Part shown: positions 9,273-16,360 of the stretch, piece after piece | How the letters are laid out: each line of letters opens with the position of its first letter | How positions within the stretch are numbered: position 1 is the stretch's first letter | Assembly (NCBI GenBank): GCA_023416135.1 | Contig: JAEZIF010000448.1 | Span: 1 to 18,113 of the forward strand | Direction: 5' to 3' | DNA from: Pseudomonadota bacterium | GTDB taxonomy: Bacteria > Pseudomonadota > Alphaproteobacteria > Reyranellales > Reyranellaceae | DNA length: 18,113 bases | Made by a program: the position numbers and the translations under genes | The notes under the pieces: generated by a model | Seen by the model: the letters and a program-made list of their open reading frames with translations, nothing else | What the model was told of the DNA's origin: nothing | The model's database searches: none

Positions 9273-10148
9273 TCAGCTCGCCTGCAGCACTCGTCCGGCC
9301 ACGGCGTCGAGCTTTTTCGCGATCTCCGCCGATCGTGCCGCCGGTGCGGTGATCAGTGCATGTTCGAGCGCGCGGTCGCAGCCGTGCGGGCACGGCTCGG
9401 GCCGCGACTGCTTCAGGGCCGGCGCCACCATGGTGACCAGCGTCTTGGCCTTCTCGGCATTGTCGAGCAGGACGCGCACGATGTCGGCGACCTGCACATG
9501 GTCATGGTCGGGATGCCAGCAGTCGAAGTCGGTGACCATGGCGACAGTGACGTAACAGATCTCCGCTTCGCGGGCGAGCTTGGCCTCCGGCATGTTGGTC
9601 ATGCCGATGACGTCGCATCCCCAGCTCCGATAGAGCCGCGATTCGGCCAGGCTGGAGAATTGCGGGCCTTCCATGACGAGGTACGTGCCGCCGAACCTGA
9701 TGGGGAAGCCGGCTTGCTTCGCGCAGTCGTGCACGGCATGGGCGAGGCGATTGCAGGTCGGATGGGCCATCGAGACGTGGGCGACGAAACCCTCGCCGAA
9801 AAAGCTCTTGTCGCGCGCGAAGGTGCGGTCGATGAACTGGTCGACGACGACGAAGTGGCCGGGCGGCAGGTCCTCGCGCAGCGAGCCGCAGGCCGATAAC
9901 GACAGGATGTCGGTGACGCCGACGCGCTTCAGGGCGTCGATGTTGGCGCGGTAGTCGATCGAGGTCGGCGAATGGCGATGGCCGCGGCCGTGGCGCGGCA
10001 CGAACACCACGTCGAGCCCGTCCAGCACGCCGAACAGGAATTCGTCCGACGTCTCGCCGAACGGCGACGCGATCCGTTGCCACCTTGCGTCCTTCAGGCC
10101 GGCGATCTCGTAGATGCCGCTGCCGCCCATGATCCCCAACACCGTCAT
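9273..10148 (-). CDS. mtnP: S-methyl-5'-thioadenosine phosphorylase
   Basis: MtnP phosphorolyses MTA, the by-product of polyamine and homoserine-lactone synthesis, to adenine and 5-methylthioribose-1-phosphate, which enters methionine salvage. The 291-residue length is normal. Visible motifs are GIMGGSGIYEI (5-15) with the phosphate-binding serine, PRHGRGHRHSPT (51-62), SLSACGSL (83-90), DRTFARDKSFF (107-117), VMEGPQFSSLAES (158-170), IGMTNMPEAKLAREAEICY (181-199) and the base-contacting DFDCW (207-211). GMTN...EA and DFDCW separate it from purine nucleoside phosphorylases of the same fold. The start ATG 10148 has AAGGAGAAGCAA just upstream. It diverges from the SDR gene at 10207 and converges tail to tail with the nucleosidase. 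No mtnA, mtnK or later salvage genes lie in the window. Confidence 0.94.
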   Translation of the reverse strand: MTVLGIMGGSGIYEIAGLKDARWQRIASPFGETSDEFLFGVLDGLDVVFVPRHGRGHRHSPTSIDYRANIDALKRVGVTDILSLSACGSLREDLPPGHFVVVDQFIDRTFARDKSFFGEGFVAHVSMAHPTCNRLAHAVHDCAKQAGFPIRFGGTYLVMEGPQFSSLAESRLYRSWGCDVIGMTNMPEAKLAREAEICYVTVAMVTDFDCWHPDHDHVQVADIVRVLLDNAEKAKTLVTMVAPALKQSRPEPCPHGCDRALEHALITAPAARSAEIAKKLDAVAGRVLQAS

Positions 10149-10206
10149 TTGCTTCTCCTTACCGGCGTTGGTGTATCATCCCTGCCGACCGAATTGGGAG
10201 AATTCC

Positions 10207-11052
10207 ATGGGCAGGCTCGACGGCAAGATCACCATCGTCACAGGCGCGACCAGCGGCATCGGGCGGCGGACCGTCGAGGTCTTCGCCCGCGAGGGCGCCA
10301 AGGTCGTGGCCACGGGCCGGCGCGAGGAGCTGGGCCGCGCGCTCGAAGCGTCGGTCGGCAAGGACAAGTGCCTGTTCGTCAAGGCCGACGCCACCAAGGA
10401 GGCCGACGTCGAGGCGATGCTCGAGGCCTGCCTGTCGAAGTGGGGACGGCTCGACTGCCTGTTCAACAATGCCGGCGGACCGGCGCCGGTGGGCGGCATC
10501 GAAACCATCCCGGTCGAGGGCTTCGATGCGGCCATGGCGACCCTGGTGCGCTCGGTCATGCTGGGCATGAAGCACGCTGCGCCGATCATGATGAAGCAGG
10601 GGTCGGGCAGCATCATCAACAACGGCAGCGTGGCGGGCCGCCGCGCCGGCTACTCGACCTCGATGATCTACGGCGCCGCCAAGGCCGCCGTGAATCACCT
10701 CACGGTCTGCGCCTCCATGCAGCTCGGCGAGAAGGGCGTGCGCTGCAATTCGATCTCGCCCGGCGGCATCGCCACCGGCATCTTCGCCAAGGCGCTGGGC
10801 CTGGCGCCCGACAAGGCCGATGCCTTCGCCGAGTCCATGAAGGCCATCATGGCCAAGATGCAGCCCATTCCCCGTGCCGGCAGCGTCGACGACATCGCCA
10901 ATGCCGCCGTCTTCCTGGCGTCGGACGAATCGACCTTCATCAACGGCCACGACCTGGTGGTCGATGGCGGCGTCGTCGGCGGCCGCCTGTGGACGCCGCA
11001 CCAGGAGGGCGTCAAGGCGATGCGCCAGGCGTTCGGCGTGGACGAAGTCTGA
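10207..11052 (+). CDS. short-chain dehydrogenase/reductase (SDR), substrate unknown
   Basis: This 281-residue classical SDR would use NAD(H) or NADP(H) to oxidise or reduce an alcohol/carbonyl substrate. Cofactor motif TGATSGIG sits at 12-19, NNAG at 87-90, the catalytic serine S141 in INNGSVAG, and Y155/K159 in YGAAKAAVN; ISPGGIATG (183-191) and VVDGGVVGG (251-259) complete the fold. A tail of about 22 residues follows the usual SDR end. Unlike the two SDR copies at 1761-2020 and 3033-3772, it is intact. ATG 10207 is preceded by GGGAG eight bases upstream, so upstream in-frame starts are not needed. It heads a plus-strand operon with the M23-like gene 7 bases downstream. Only 58 bases separate it from divergent mtnP. 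The substrate cannot be told from sequence. Confidence 0.9.
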   Translation: MGRLDGKITIVTGATSGIGRRTVEVFAREGAKVVATGRREELGRALEASVGKDKCLFVKADATKEADVEAMLEACLSKWGRLDCLFNNAGGPAPVGGIETIPVEGFDAAMATLVRSVMLGMKHAAPIMMKQGSGSIINNGSVAGRRAGYSTSMIYGAAKAAVNHLTVCASMQLGEKGVRCNSISPGGIATGIFAKALGLAPDKADAFAESMKAIMAKMQPIPRAGSVDDIANAAVFLASDESTFINGHDLVVDGGVVGGRLWTPHQEGVKAMRQAFGVDEV

Positions 11053-11059
11053 GGACGCC

Positions 11060-12235
11060 ATGTCGAGACACATCCTTTCTGCCATCCTCGCCGCCGTCCT
11101 CGGCTGCTGCTGGGCGTTGGCCCCAGGGCCCGCCGCCGCCGAGGAACCCGTGCTCACACCGTTCGTCGCCGACGTGTTGTGGGCGCCCAATCCGGCCTCC
11201 GGCTCGGACGGGCGGCGTCATCTGGTCTATGAGCTGCGCATCGGCAACACCACCGCAACCGGCCTCGCGCTCGACAAGGTCGAGGTTCTGGACGAACCGT
11301 CCGGCAAGCCGCTGCTCAGCCTCGACCGTGACGGCCTCGCCAGGCGCTTCTCGATCGGTGGCCGGCGCGGTTCCGAATCGGCCGACCTCGGTGTTGGCCA
11401 GTTCGCTGTGTTGTTCCTGCATGTGGCGCTCGAGCCGGCCGACCTGCCGCGCGCCATCGCGCACCGCATTTCGCTGCGTCTCGTGCAGCCCGGCGTCGCC
11501 TTCTCCGCGACGGTCGCCCGGACGCCGGTCGTCGATCGTCCGGAGGTCGTGCTGGGGCCGCCGCTCCTCGGCGCCGGCTACGTCGCCGCCGACGGTTGCT
11601 GCGATTCGATCCGGCACGTGCGCGCCCTGCTGGCGCTGAACGGGCATTTCACCCTGGCGCAGCGCTTTGCCATCGACTGGGAGCAGGTCGATTCGGAGAA
11701 TCGCCTGGTCAAGGGCGATACCAAGACCCTGTCGAACTACGTGATCTACGGGCGCGAGGTCCTGGCGGTCGCCGACGGCACCGTGGTGTCCTCGCGCAAC
11801 GACCTGCCGGAACAGGTACCGGGCGCGCTGCCGCAGGGCATCACCATCGACCAGGCCGACGGCAACTTCGTCGTGCTCGACATCGGCGGCGGCAACTACG
11901 TGCTGTACGCCCACATGCAGCCCGGCAGCGTGACGGTGAAGGCCGGAGCCAAGGTGAAACGCGGCGACGTGCTGGGCAAGGTGGGCAATACCGGAAACAC
12001 CCAGGCGCCGCATCTTCATCTGCATGTGATGGACGGTCCGTCGCCGCTGGCGTCGAACGGCCTTCCCTACGTCATCGATTCGTTCAAGCTCCTGGCCATC
12101 GACAAGGAAGGCACCGCCGATTTCGACAAGGCCGAGGCAACCGGCTCGCCGCTCACCCTGACGCCGGTGTCGCCGCCCCAGGCCCTGTCGCGGGTCCTGC
12201 CCCTGGATCTTTCGGTGGTGGAGTTCTCGCGATGA
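11060..12235 (+). CDS. exported M23-family (LytM-like) peptidase domain protein
   Basis: This 391-residue protein begins with a signal peptide (about residues 1-27, ending AAA before EEP), so it should act in the periplasm. Residues 30-160 form a beta-rich domain that I cannot name. The M23/LytM part covers about 190-345: AQRFAIDW (200-207) with D206, a VLAVADGTVVSSRND strand (234-248), YVLYAHMQPGSVTVKAGAKV (280-299) with H285, GDVLGKVGNTGNTQAPHLHL (302-321) and the H-x-H zinc ligand in HLHLHV (318-323). The usual H-x3-D first ligand is altered: position 202, four before D206, is Arg, and the nearest upstream His is H196. It may cleave peptidoglycan crosslinks or be a degenerate regulator. 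ATG 11060 follows GAGGAC and lies 7 bases after the SDR; its stop overlaps the next gene. Confidence 0.85.
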   Translation: MSRHILSAILAAVLGCCWALAPGPAAAEEPVLTPFVADVLWAPNPASGSDGRRHLVYELRIGNTTATGLALDKVEVLDEPSGKPLLSLDRDGLARRFSIGGRRGSESADLGVGQFAVLFLHVALEPADLPRAIAHRISLRLVQPGVAFSATVARTPVVDRPEVVLGPPLLGAGYVAADGCCDSIRHVRALLALNGHFTLAQRFAIDWEQVDSENRLVKGDTKTLSNYVIYGREVLAVADGTVVSSRNDLPEQVPGALPQGITIDQADGNFVVLDIGGGNYVLYAHMQPGSVTVKAGAKVKRGDVLGKVGNTGNTQAPHLHLHVMDGPSPLASNGLPYVIDSFKLLAIDKEGTADFDKAEATGSPLTLTPVSPPQALSRVLPLDLSVVEFSR

Positions 12236-12690
12236 GAGTCCGCATCCTCGCGGGCTTGCTGGCAACCTGCTGGGCCCTGGCAGGATCGCCCGCAGTGGCG
12301 GATATGGAGCCGGAAAAGGTCATTCGCGACGCGCTGGCGAAATGGACGGCGGACTTCAACGCGCGCGACGTCTCCCGCATCTGTGACCTCTTCGCGCCGG
12401 ACCTGCGCTACGATTTTCGCGGCATGCCGGAACGCAACTACAACGCCATGTGTGAGGCGCTGCATCGCACGCTCGGCGATCGGTCGAAGACGCTGACCTA
12501 TTCGTTCGATATCAAGGAGATCATCGTCTCGGGCGACATGGCGATCGTGCGCCTGGTCTGGACCTCGAAGCTCTCGCAATCCGGTTCTGCCCAGGTGATC
12601 GAGACCAGGGAACCCGGTCTCGACGTTTTCCGCCGCCAGTCCGATGGTACGTGGCGCATATCCCGCTACATGGCCTACGAGGCGCCGTGA
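12232..12690 (+). CDS. exported SnoaL/NTF2-like (DUF4440-type) small protein
   Basis: This 152-residue protein starts with a signal peptide (residues 1-23, cleavage after AVA), then one cone-shaped NTF2-like domain: helix EKVIRDALAKWTADFNARDV (28-47), CDLFAPDLRYDFRG (51-64), strands around LTYSFDIKEIIVSGDMAIVR (88-107), VWTSKL (109-114), and a closing DVFRRQSDGTWRISRYMAY (131-149). The W...F..RD...I...FAPD and DGTWRI motifs are typical of DUF4440/SnoaL-like proteins, which bind small ligands or serve as calcium- or ketosteroid-isomerase-like domains; a reaction cannot be assigned. Its ATG overlaps the stop of the M23-like gene (ATGA), so the two exported proteins are probably translated together and may function together in the periplasm. 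Confidence 0.83.
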   Translation: MRVRILAGLLATCWALAGSPAVADMEPEKVIRDALAKWTADFNARDVSRICDLFAPDLRYDFRGMPERNYNAMCEALHRTLGDRSKTLTYSFDIKEIIVSGDMAIVRLVWTSKLSQSGSAQVIETREPGLDVFRRQSDGTWRISRYMAYEAP

Positions 12691-12703
12691 AGGGCGCATC
12701 CAT

Positions 12704-12734
12704 GGCGGCGGCGCCGTCGGCCGCCTGAGGCGGC
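12704..12734. terminator. GC-rich hairpin between convergent genes, possible two-way terminator
   Basis: In the 51-base gap between two converging genes lies GCCGCC-TGA-GGCGGC (12720-12734), a 6-base perfect stem with a 3-base loop. An upstream GGCGGC (12704-12709) could pair with the same GCCGCC instead. No U-tract follows on either strand, so it is not a classic intrinsic terminator; its position is the main argument. Confidence 0.3.
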
Positions 12735-12741
12735 TCCGTCC

Positions 12742-15492
12742 CTATCGGCCGTCCGCCGGACGGCCAAGCGTCTCGAGCAGCGGCCGCAGGGCGTTGAACT
12801 CCGCGCCGAAGCCGCTCCAGTCTCCCGCCTTCAGGCGCTCGACGGCCCGATCATAGTGGTCAAGCGCGTCGCGGGCGCGCTGATCCGGCGGGCTGGCGCG
12901 CGCCGCCACGCCCGCGTCTTGCGGCGGCGCGGGGGCCGGCACTGTTTCCTTGAACAGCGCCGCCAAGGCCGCCCCCAGCGTCTCCTCCATCACCACGCGG
13001 TCACCGTAGGCTGCGATCACGCGCTTCAGCTCCGGCAGCTGGCCGGTCGCGGCGCGCAGGTAGAGCGGCGACACGTAGAGGATCGAGTTCTCGATCGGCA
13101 CCACAATGAGATGGCCGCGAATGACGCGCGAGCCCATCTGGTTCCACAGCGATATCTGCTGCGAGATGTCGGTGCTCTGCTGGATGCGCGCCTCGATCTG
13201 GAAGGGCCCGTAGACTTGCTTGTCCTTGGGGAACTCGTAGACGACGATCTTGCCGTAGTCGGGCGGGTCGCAGCGCGCCGCCATCCACGCGATCATGTTC
13301 TCGCGCTGGCTCGGGACCATCGGAAGCAGCAGGACGTACTCGGCCCGTGTCGCGTCGGGCAGCCGCATGATCATGTAGTAGGGCGCCATGCGCGTACCGT
13401 CGCGCAGGTTCGTGCTCTCGTCGATGCCGCCGAGCTGGCGAGGGAACTGCCACAGGTCCTCGCGATTGTAGAACACCTCCGCCGATTCCATGTGGTAAGC
13501 GCGATAGAGCTGGGCTTGCAAGAGGAAGAAATCCTCCGGATAGCGGATGTGTCGCCGAAGGTCGGCCGGCATGGCCGTCAGCGGCTTGAACAGGCCGGGG
13601 AAGATGCCCTGGTAGGTCTGGATCAGAGGATCGCCGAGCTCGCTGACATAGAAATCCACCGAGCCGTTGTATGCGTCGATCACGACCTTGACCGAGTTCC
13701 GGATATAGTTGAGCCCGCCGGCGGTCTGCGGCTGGGCATAGGGAAACCATCTGCTGGTGGTGTAGGCGTCCTGCATCCAGAACAGCCGGCCGTCGCTGAT
13801 CACGATGTAGGGGTCCCGGTCGAGCCGCAGGAAAGGTGCGATCGTCTGCACCCGGTCCTGGATATTGCGATGAAGCAGGATGCGGCTTTGATCGGTGATG
13901 TAGCCGGTGAACAGGATGCTGGGATCGGCATAGTACCAGGCGAAGAGGCTCCGCCATGCCGAGTCGCCGATGGGCACACCATCGGTTCCGTCGTACGTCG
14001 CATAGACGTTGTCCTTGCCCTTGGGGTAGTCGAACTCGGGCGCGGAGGTCTTGACGATCACATAACGTTCGGGGGCCTGGCCGAAATAGAGGCGCGGCTC
14101 GCGGATCGCCGGGCCGCCCGTGGCGACCGGCGGTATGTCCTTCAGATGGAAGCCGGGCATGCCCTCCGCGTTCTTGCGCGTCACCGGCGACATCACCACA
14201 CCGTTGCCGTGGGTGAAAAGCAGATGCAGGTTGACCCAGGTCTGGGCATTGGCGGGCAGCAGAGACGGCTCGAGCTCGCGCGCCGAGAGCATCACCTGCT
14301 GATAGGTGTCGCCCAGCTGATAGCGGTCGACGTCCATGTCGAGGAACTTGTAGTAGGTCCTGATCTCCTGCAGTTGAGCATAGGTGTCCTTCAGCGGCTG
14401 CCAGTCCCATAGGCGGATGTTGTCGATGGTGGCGCGATTGGCCTCCAGCGAGCCGAAGCTCAGCCCTTCCTCGACCGGGAAGGGCTTCACCGTCACCTGT
14501 TGCAGGTTGTAGGCTTCGCGTGTCAGCGCGATGTTGCGCTCGATGTAGGGCGTCTCGAGCGCGAGCTCGCTCGGCTTCACGTAGAGGCGCTGGAAGATGG
14601 CTGGCACGAGCACATAGAAGGCGAACGAGCCGGCAAACACCGCCGCCACGGCGCCGACCGGCAGGCGCCAGGTGCGCTGCCGCACATTGACGAAGCAGAC
14701 GACGGACGCAGCCGCGGCGAGGGCCATCAGCAGCCATAGCACCGGCAGCCTGACATGGAGGTCGGTGTAGCCGGCGCCGACGACCACGCCGTTGTCGCCG
14801 TAGAGCAGCTGGAAACGGTCGAGAGCGTAGGACGACGCCTTCACGATGAAGAACAGGCCGAGCAACGCAGACCCGTGCGACAGCGCGGCAGGTGACAGGC
14901 GCAGCGGCCCGAACGCGATGTCGCCGTGCGTGGCGTAGATGAAAGCCGCAATCGCTGCGCTGAAGAACAGCAGCAGCATCAGCCAGTTCACAAAGGCGAT
15001 GTAGGCGGGAAGCGAAAAGAGATAGAAGCCGAGATCCTTGCCGAACACCGGATCGGTTTGGCCATACGGCACCTGGTGGAGGAAGCGAAGCACCAGGTCC
15101 CAGTTCGAAAGCTCGATGGCGGCGGTCAGCAACCCGAACAGAAGCGCGATGCCGGCGACCAGAAGCCGTTCTGGAACCGGCGACAGGGCGTGCCCGACGA
15201 GGGCCATCGCGGATTGCTGCCCCGACCCTGGAGCGGGCCCACCCGGCGGCGGGATCGCCGGCTCTCGGGCAAAGCGCAGCGCCAGCCATCCCGACAGCCA
15301 GTACACCCCGCTTGCGACGGCGAGCATGGCGAAGAAGAGGACGACTCGCGTGGTGAAGATCGTCCAGAACACGCCGACATAGCCGACAGAGGAAAACCAG
15401 AGCCAATCGACCAGGGCGTCGCCGACGCGCCCGAGCACGATCATTCCGATGATGAGGATCGCAAGCAGAATCGCCAAGCGTCTAGTGAGCAT
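12742..15492 (-). CDS. UPF0182 family large membrane protein
   Basis: This 916-residue protein matches the UPF0182 layout: about seven membrane helices in the first 310 residues (the first at 5-25, LAILLAILIIGMIVLGRV, and the second near 45-65), then a large soluble domain probably on the outer face. Family-like stretches include VDWLWFSSVGYVGVFWT (28-44), ALETPYIERNIALTREAYNL (around 335) with an N-terminal soluble-domain feel, SPVTRKNAEGMPGFHLKDIP and YGPFQIEARIQQSTDISQQI (near 780). The molecular function of the family is not known. The tail of about 70 residues is Pro/Ala-rich, then a helix (YDRAVERLKAGDWSGFGAEF) typical of the family end. ATG 15492 is favoured because it begins the first helix and has AGAGGAG 8 bases upstream; ATG 15543 is possible. 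It is a single-gene unit. Confidence 0.92.
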   Translation of the reverse strand: MLTRRLAILLAILIIGMIVLGRVGDALVDWLWFSSVGYVGVFWTIFTTRVVLFFAMLAVASGVYWLSGWLALRFAREPAIPPPGGPAPGSGQQSAMALVGHALSPVPERLLVAGIALLFGLLTAAIELSNWDLVLRFLHQVPYGQTDPVFGKDLGFYLFSLPAYIAFVNWLMLLLFFSAAIAAFIYATHGDIAFGPLRLSPAALSHGSALLGLFFIVKASSYALDRFQLLYGDNGVVVGAGYTDLHVRLPVLWLLMALAAAASVVCFVNVRQRTWRLPVGAVAAVFAGSFAFYVLVPAIFQRLYVKPSELALETPYIERNIALTREAYNLQQVTVKPFPVEEGLSFGSLEANRATIDNIRLWDWQPLKDTYAQLQEIRTYYKFLDMDVDRYQLGDTYQQVMLSARELEPSLLPANAQTWVNLHLLFTHGNGVVMSPVTRKNAEGMPGFHLKDIPPVATGGPAIREPRLYFGQAPERYVIVKTSAPEFDYPKGKDNVYATYDGTDGVPIGDSAWRSLFAWYYADPSILFTGYITDQSRILLHRNIQDRVQTIAPFLRLDRDPYIVISDGRLFWMQDAYTTSRWFPYAQPQTAGGLNYIRNSVKVVIDAYNGSVDFYVSELGDPLIQTYQGIFPGLFKPLTAMPADLRRHIRYPEDFFLLQAQLYRAYHMESAEVFYNREDLWQFPRQLGGIDESTNLRDGTRMAPYYMIMRLPDATRAEYVLLLPMVPSQRENMIAWMAARCDPPDYGKIVVYEFPKDKQVYGPFQIEARIQQSTDISQQISLWNQMGSRVIRGHLIVVPIENSILYVSPLYLRAATGQLPELKRVIAAYGDRVVMEETLGAALAALFKETVPAPAPPQDAGVAARASPPDQRARDALDHYDRAVERLKAGDWSGFGAEFNALRPLLETLGRPADGR

Positions 15493-15500
15493 GCCGCGCA

Positions 15501-15553
15501 CTCCTCTCGCGCCGGCGTGGCGGCGTCGCAGCCGCCAGCCCATGCATCTCCTT
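15501..15553 (-). promoter_or_regulatory. two ribosome binding sites competing for the UPF0182 start
   Basis: On the minus strand AGAGGAG (15507-15501) lies 8 bases before ATG 15492, and AAGGAG (15553-15548) lies only 4 bases before the in-frame ATG 15543. The outer start would add 17 residues, six of the first nine of them positively charged or Trp/Gly, ahead of the first membrane helix. Spacing and family alignment favour the inner one. Confidence 0.45.
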
Positions 15554-15678
15554 CATCTTACACCGACCGCCGCAGCGGATCGTGGAAAATGGTCACTCCG
15601 ATGTGATCGTCAGCGCGCACGGATATTGCCTCAATTGCCGGTCATGCTCCCTGGCGTGCGAAGTACCGGATCGGGGGC

Positions 15679-16284
15679 ATGTCGATGGCGGCAAACGACC
15701 AATACTTCGTCCCTCCCGAAGCCACGCAGACCTTGCTGCGCGTCCAAGGTTTCGGCGCCGACGGTCTGCGGTCGGGTGGCATCGAGGCGCCGCAGATCGT
15801 CGAACTGCCGGCCGGCAGCGTTCTGTTCCGCATGTATCACGATCCCTCCAGGGACTATGGCGAATGGTGGGCGACGCCGCGTGAGCTCGGACTGATCGCC
15901 GACTATTTCGGGCGCCGCGGGCCGGCCTTCGACACCGGACGCAGCAGCGGCAAAGGCATTCTTCACGCCACCTTGGCCGTGCGGCATGACTGGGGTGCCA
16001 ACAGCCCGCTCCATTTGGGCCTGTTCTTCGCCGTGCGGCTTGCGGTGGCGCTGAAGGCCTATCACGGCGAGGGCGACCACGCGCCGGACGCCACCCAGAC
16101 GCAGGTGCAAAAGGCCGTCTACATCATCGATGAGCACGGACGGCAGCGCCGCGCGCGGCAGATCATGCTGCCGAAGCCGTGGGAGTACAAACCGAGCCTG
16201 CCGCGCGTGCTGGGTGGGTTATCCAGCCAGCACCTTCCCGTCGCCGTATCGCGCTACAGCGGGCAGCGGTTGGCGTTCGAGTAA
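15679..16284 (+). CDS. hypothetical protein, 201 aa, unrecognised
   Basis: I do not recognise a named family. The protein is soluble with no signal peptide or membrane segment. A GIEAPQIVELPAGSVLFRMY strand region (34-53) is followed by DYGEWWATPRELGLIADYF (59-77), a Gly-rich linker, ILHATLAVRHDWG (94-106), a hydrophobic helix LGLFFAVRLAVALKAYHG (113-130) and a C-terminal QKAVYIIDEHGRQRRARQIM (144-163). The LFRMY...YGEWW-TPRE order is faintly like the Arg-containing first motif of ADP-ribosyltransferase/RES-type folds, but no further catalytic motif convinces me. Starts ATG 15679 or 15685 are both possible; GGGGG upstream suits 15685 better. No earlier in-frame start exists because of a TGA at 15604. 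Codon use and composition look native. It sits between a divergent UPF0182 gene and the molybdoenzyme on the same strand. Confidence 0.75.
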   Translation: MSMAANDQYFVPPEATQTLLRVQGFGADGLRSGGIEAPQIVELPAGSVLFRMYHDPSRDYGEWWATPRELGLIADYFGRRGPAFDTGRSSGKGILHATLAVRHDWGANSPLHLGLFFAVRLAVALKAYHGEGDHAPDATQTQVQKAVYIIDEHGRQRRARQIMLPKPWEYKPSLPRVLGGLSSQHLPVAVSRYSGQRLAFE

Positions 16285-16291
16285 CAGTTCC

Positions 16292-16318
16292 TTGCAAGGC
16301 GCAGGATCAGTGTAGACT
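16292..16318 (+). promoter_or_regulatory. candidate promoter of the molybdopterin oxidoreductase
   Basis: TTGCAA (16292-16297) and TAGACT (16313-16318) form a -35/-10-like pair with a 15-base spacer, shorter than ideal. It lies in the 76-base gap before the oxidoreductase, about 43 bases ahead of its ATG. The base composition here is locally less GC-rich than in the flanking genes. Confidence 0.3.
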
Positions 16319-16360
16319 TCGGCCCGGGGGCTCGAACTTCCCCGAATGCCGAGGAGCACG

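Noticed and set aside
10114..10206. Upstream in-frame ATG for the intact SDR
   Set aside because: It would overlap mtnP; ATG 10207 has GGGAG at good spacing and begins where SDR homology begins.
12856..14412. Long open frame on the plus strand, 518 codons
   Set aside because: It lies wholly antisense to the UPF0182 gene, whose translation is family-like. The antisense translation is His/Arg/Ala-rich without recognisable motifs, as expected from high GC.
15582..15884. Possible small plus-strand protein with C-x2-C-x3-C near its N-terminus
   Set aside because: After about 35 codons it becomes the wrong frame of the 201-residue gene, Arg-rich and featureless; the cysteine pattern alone is not enough.
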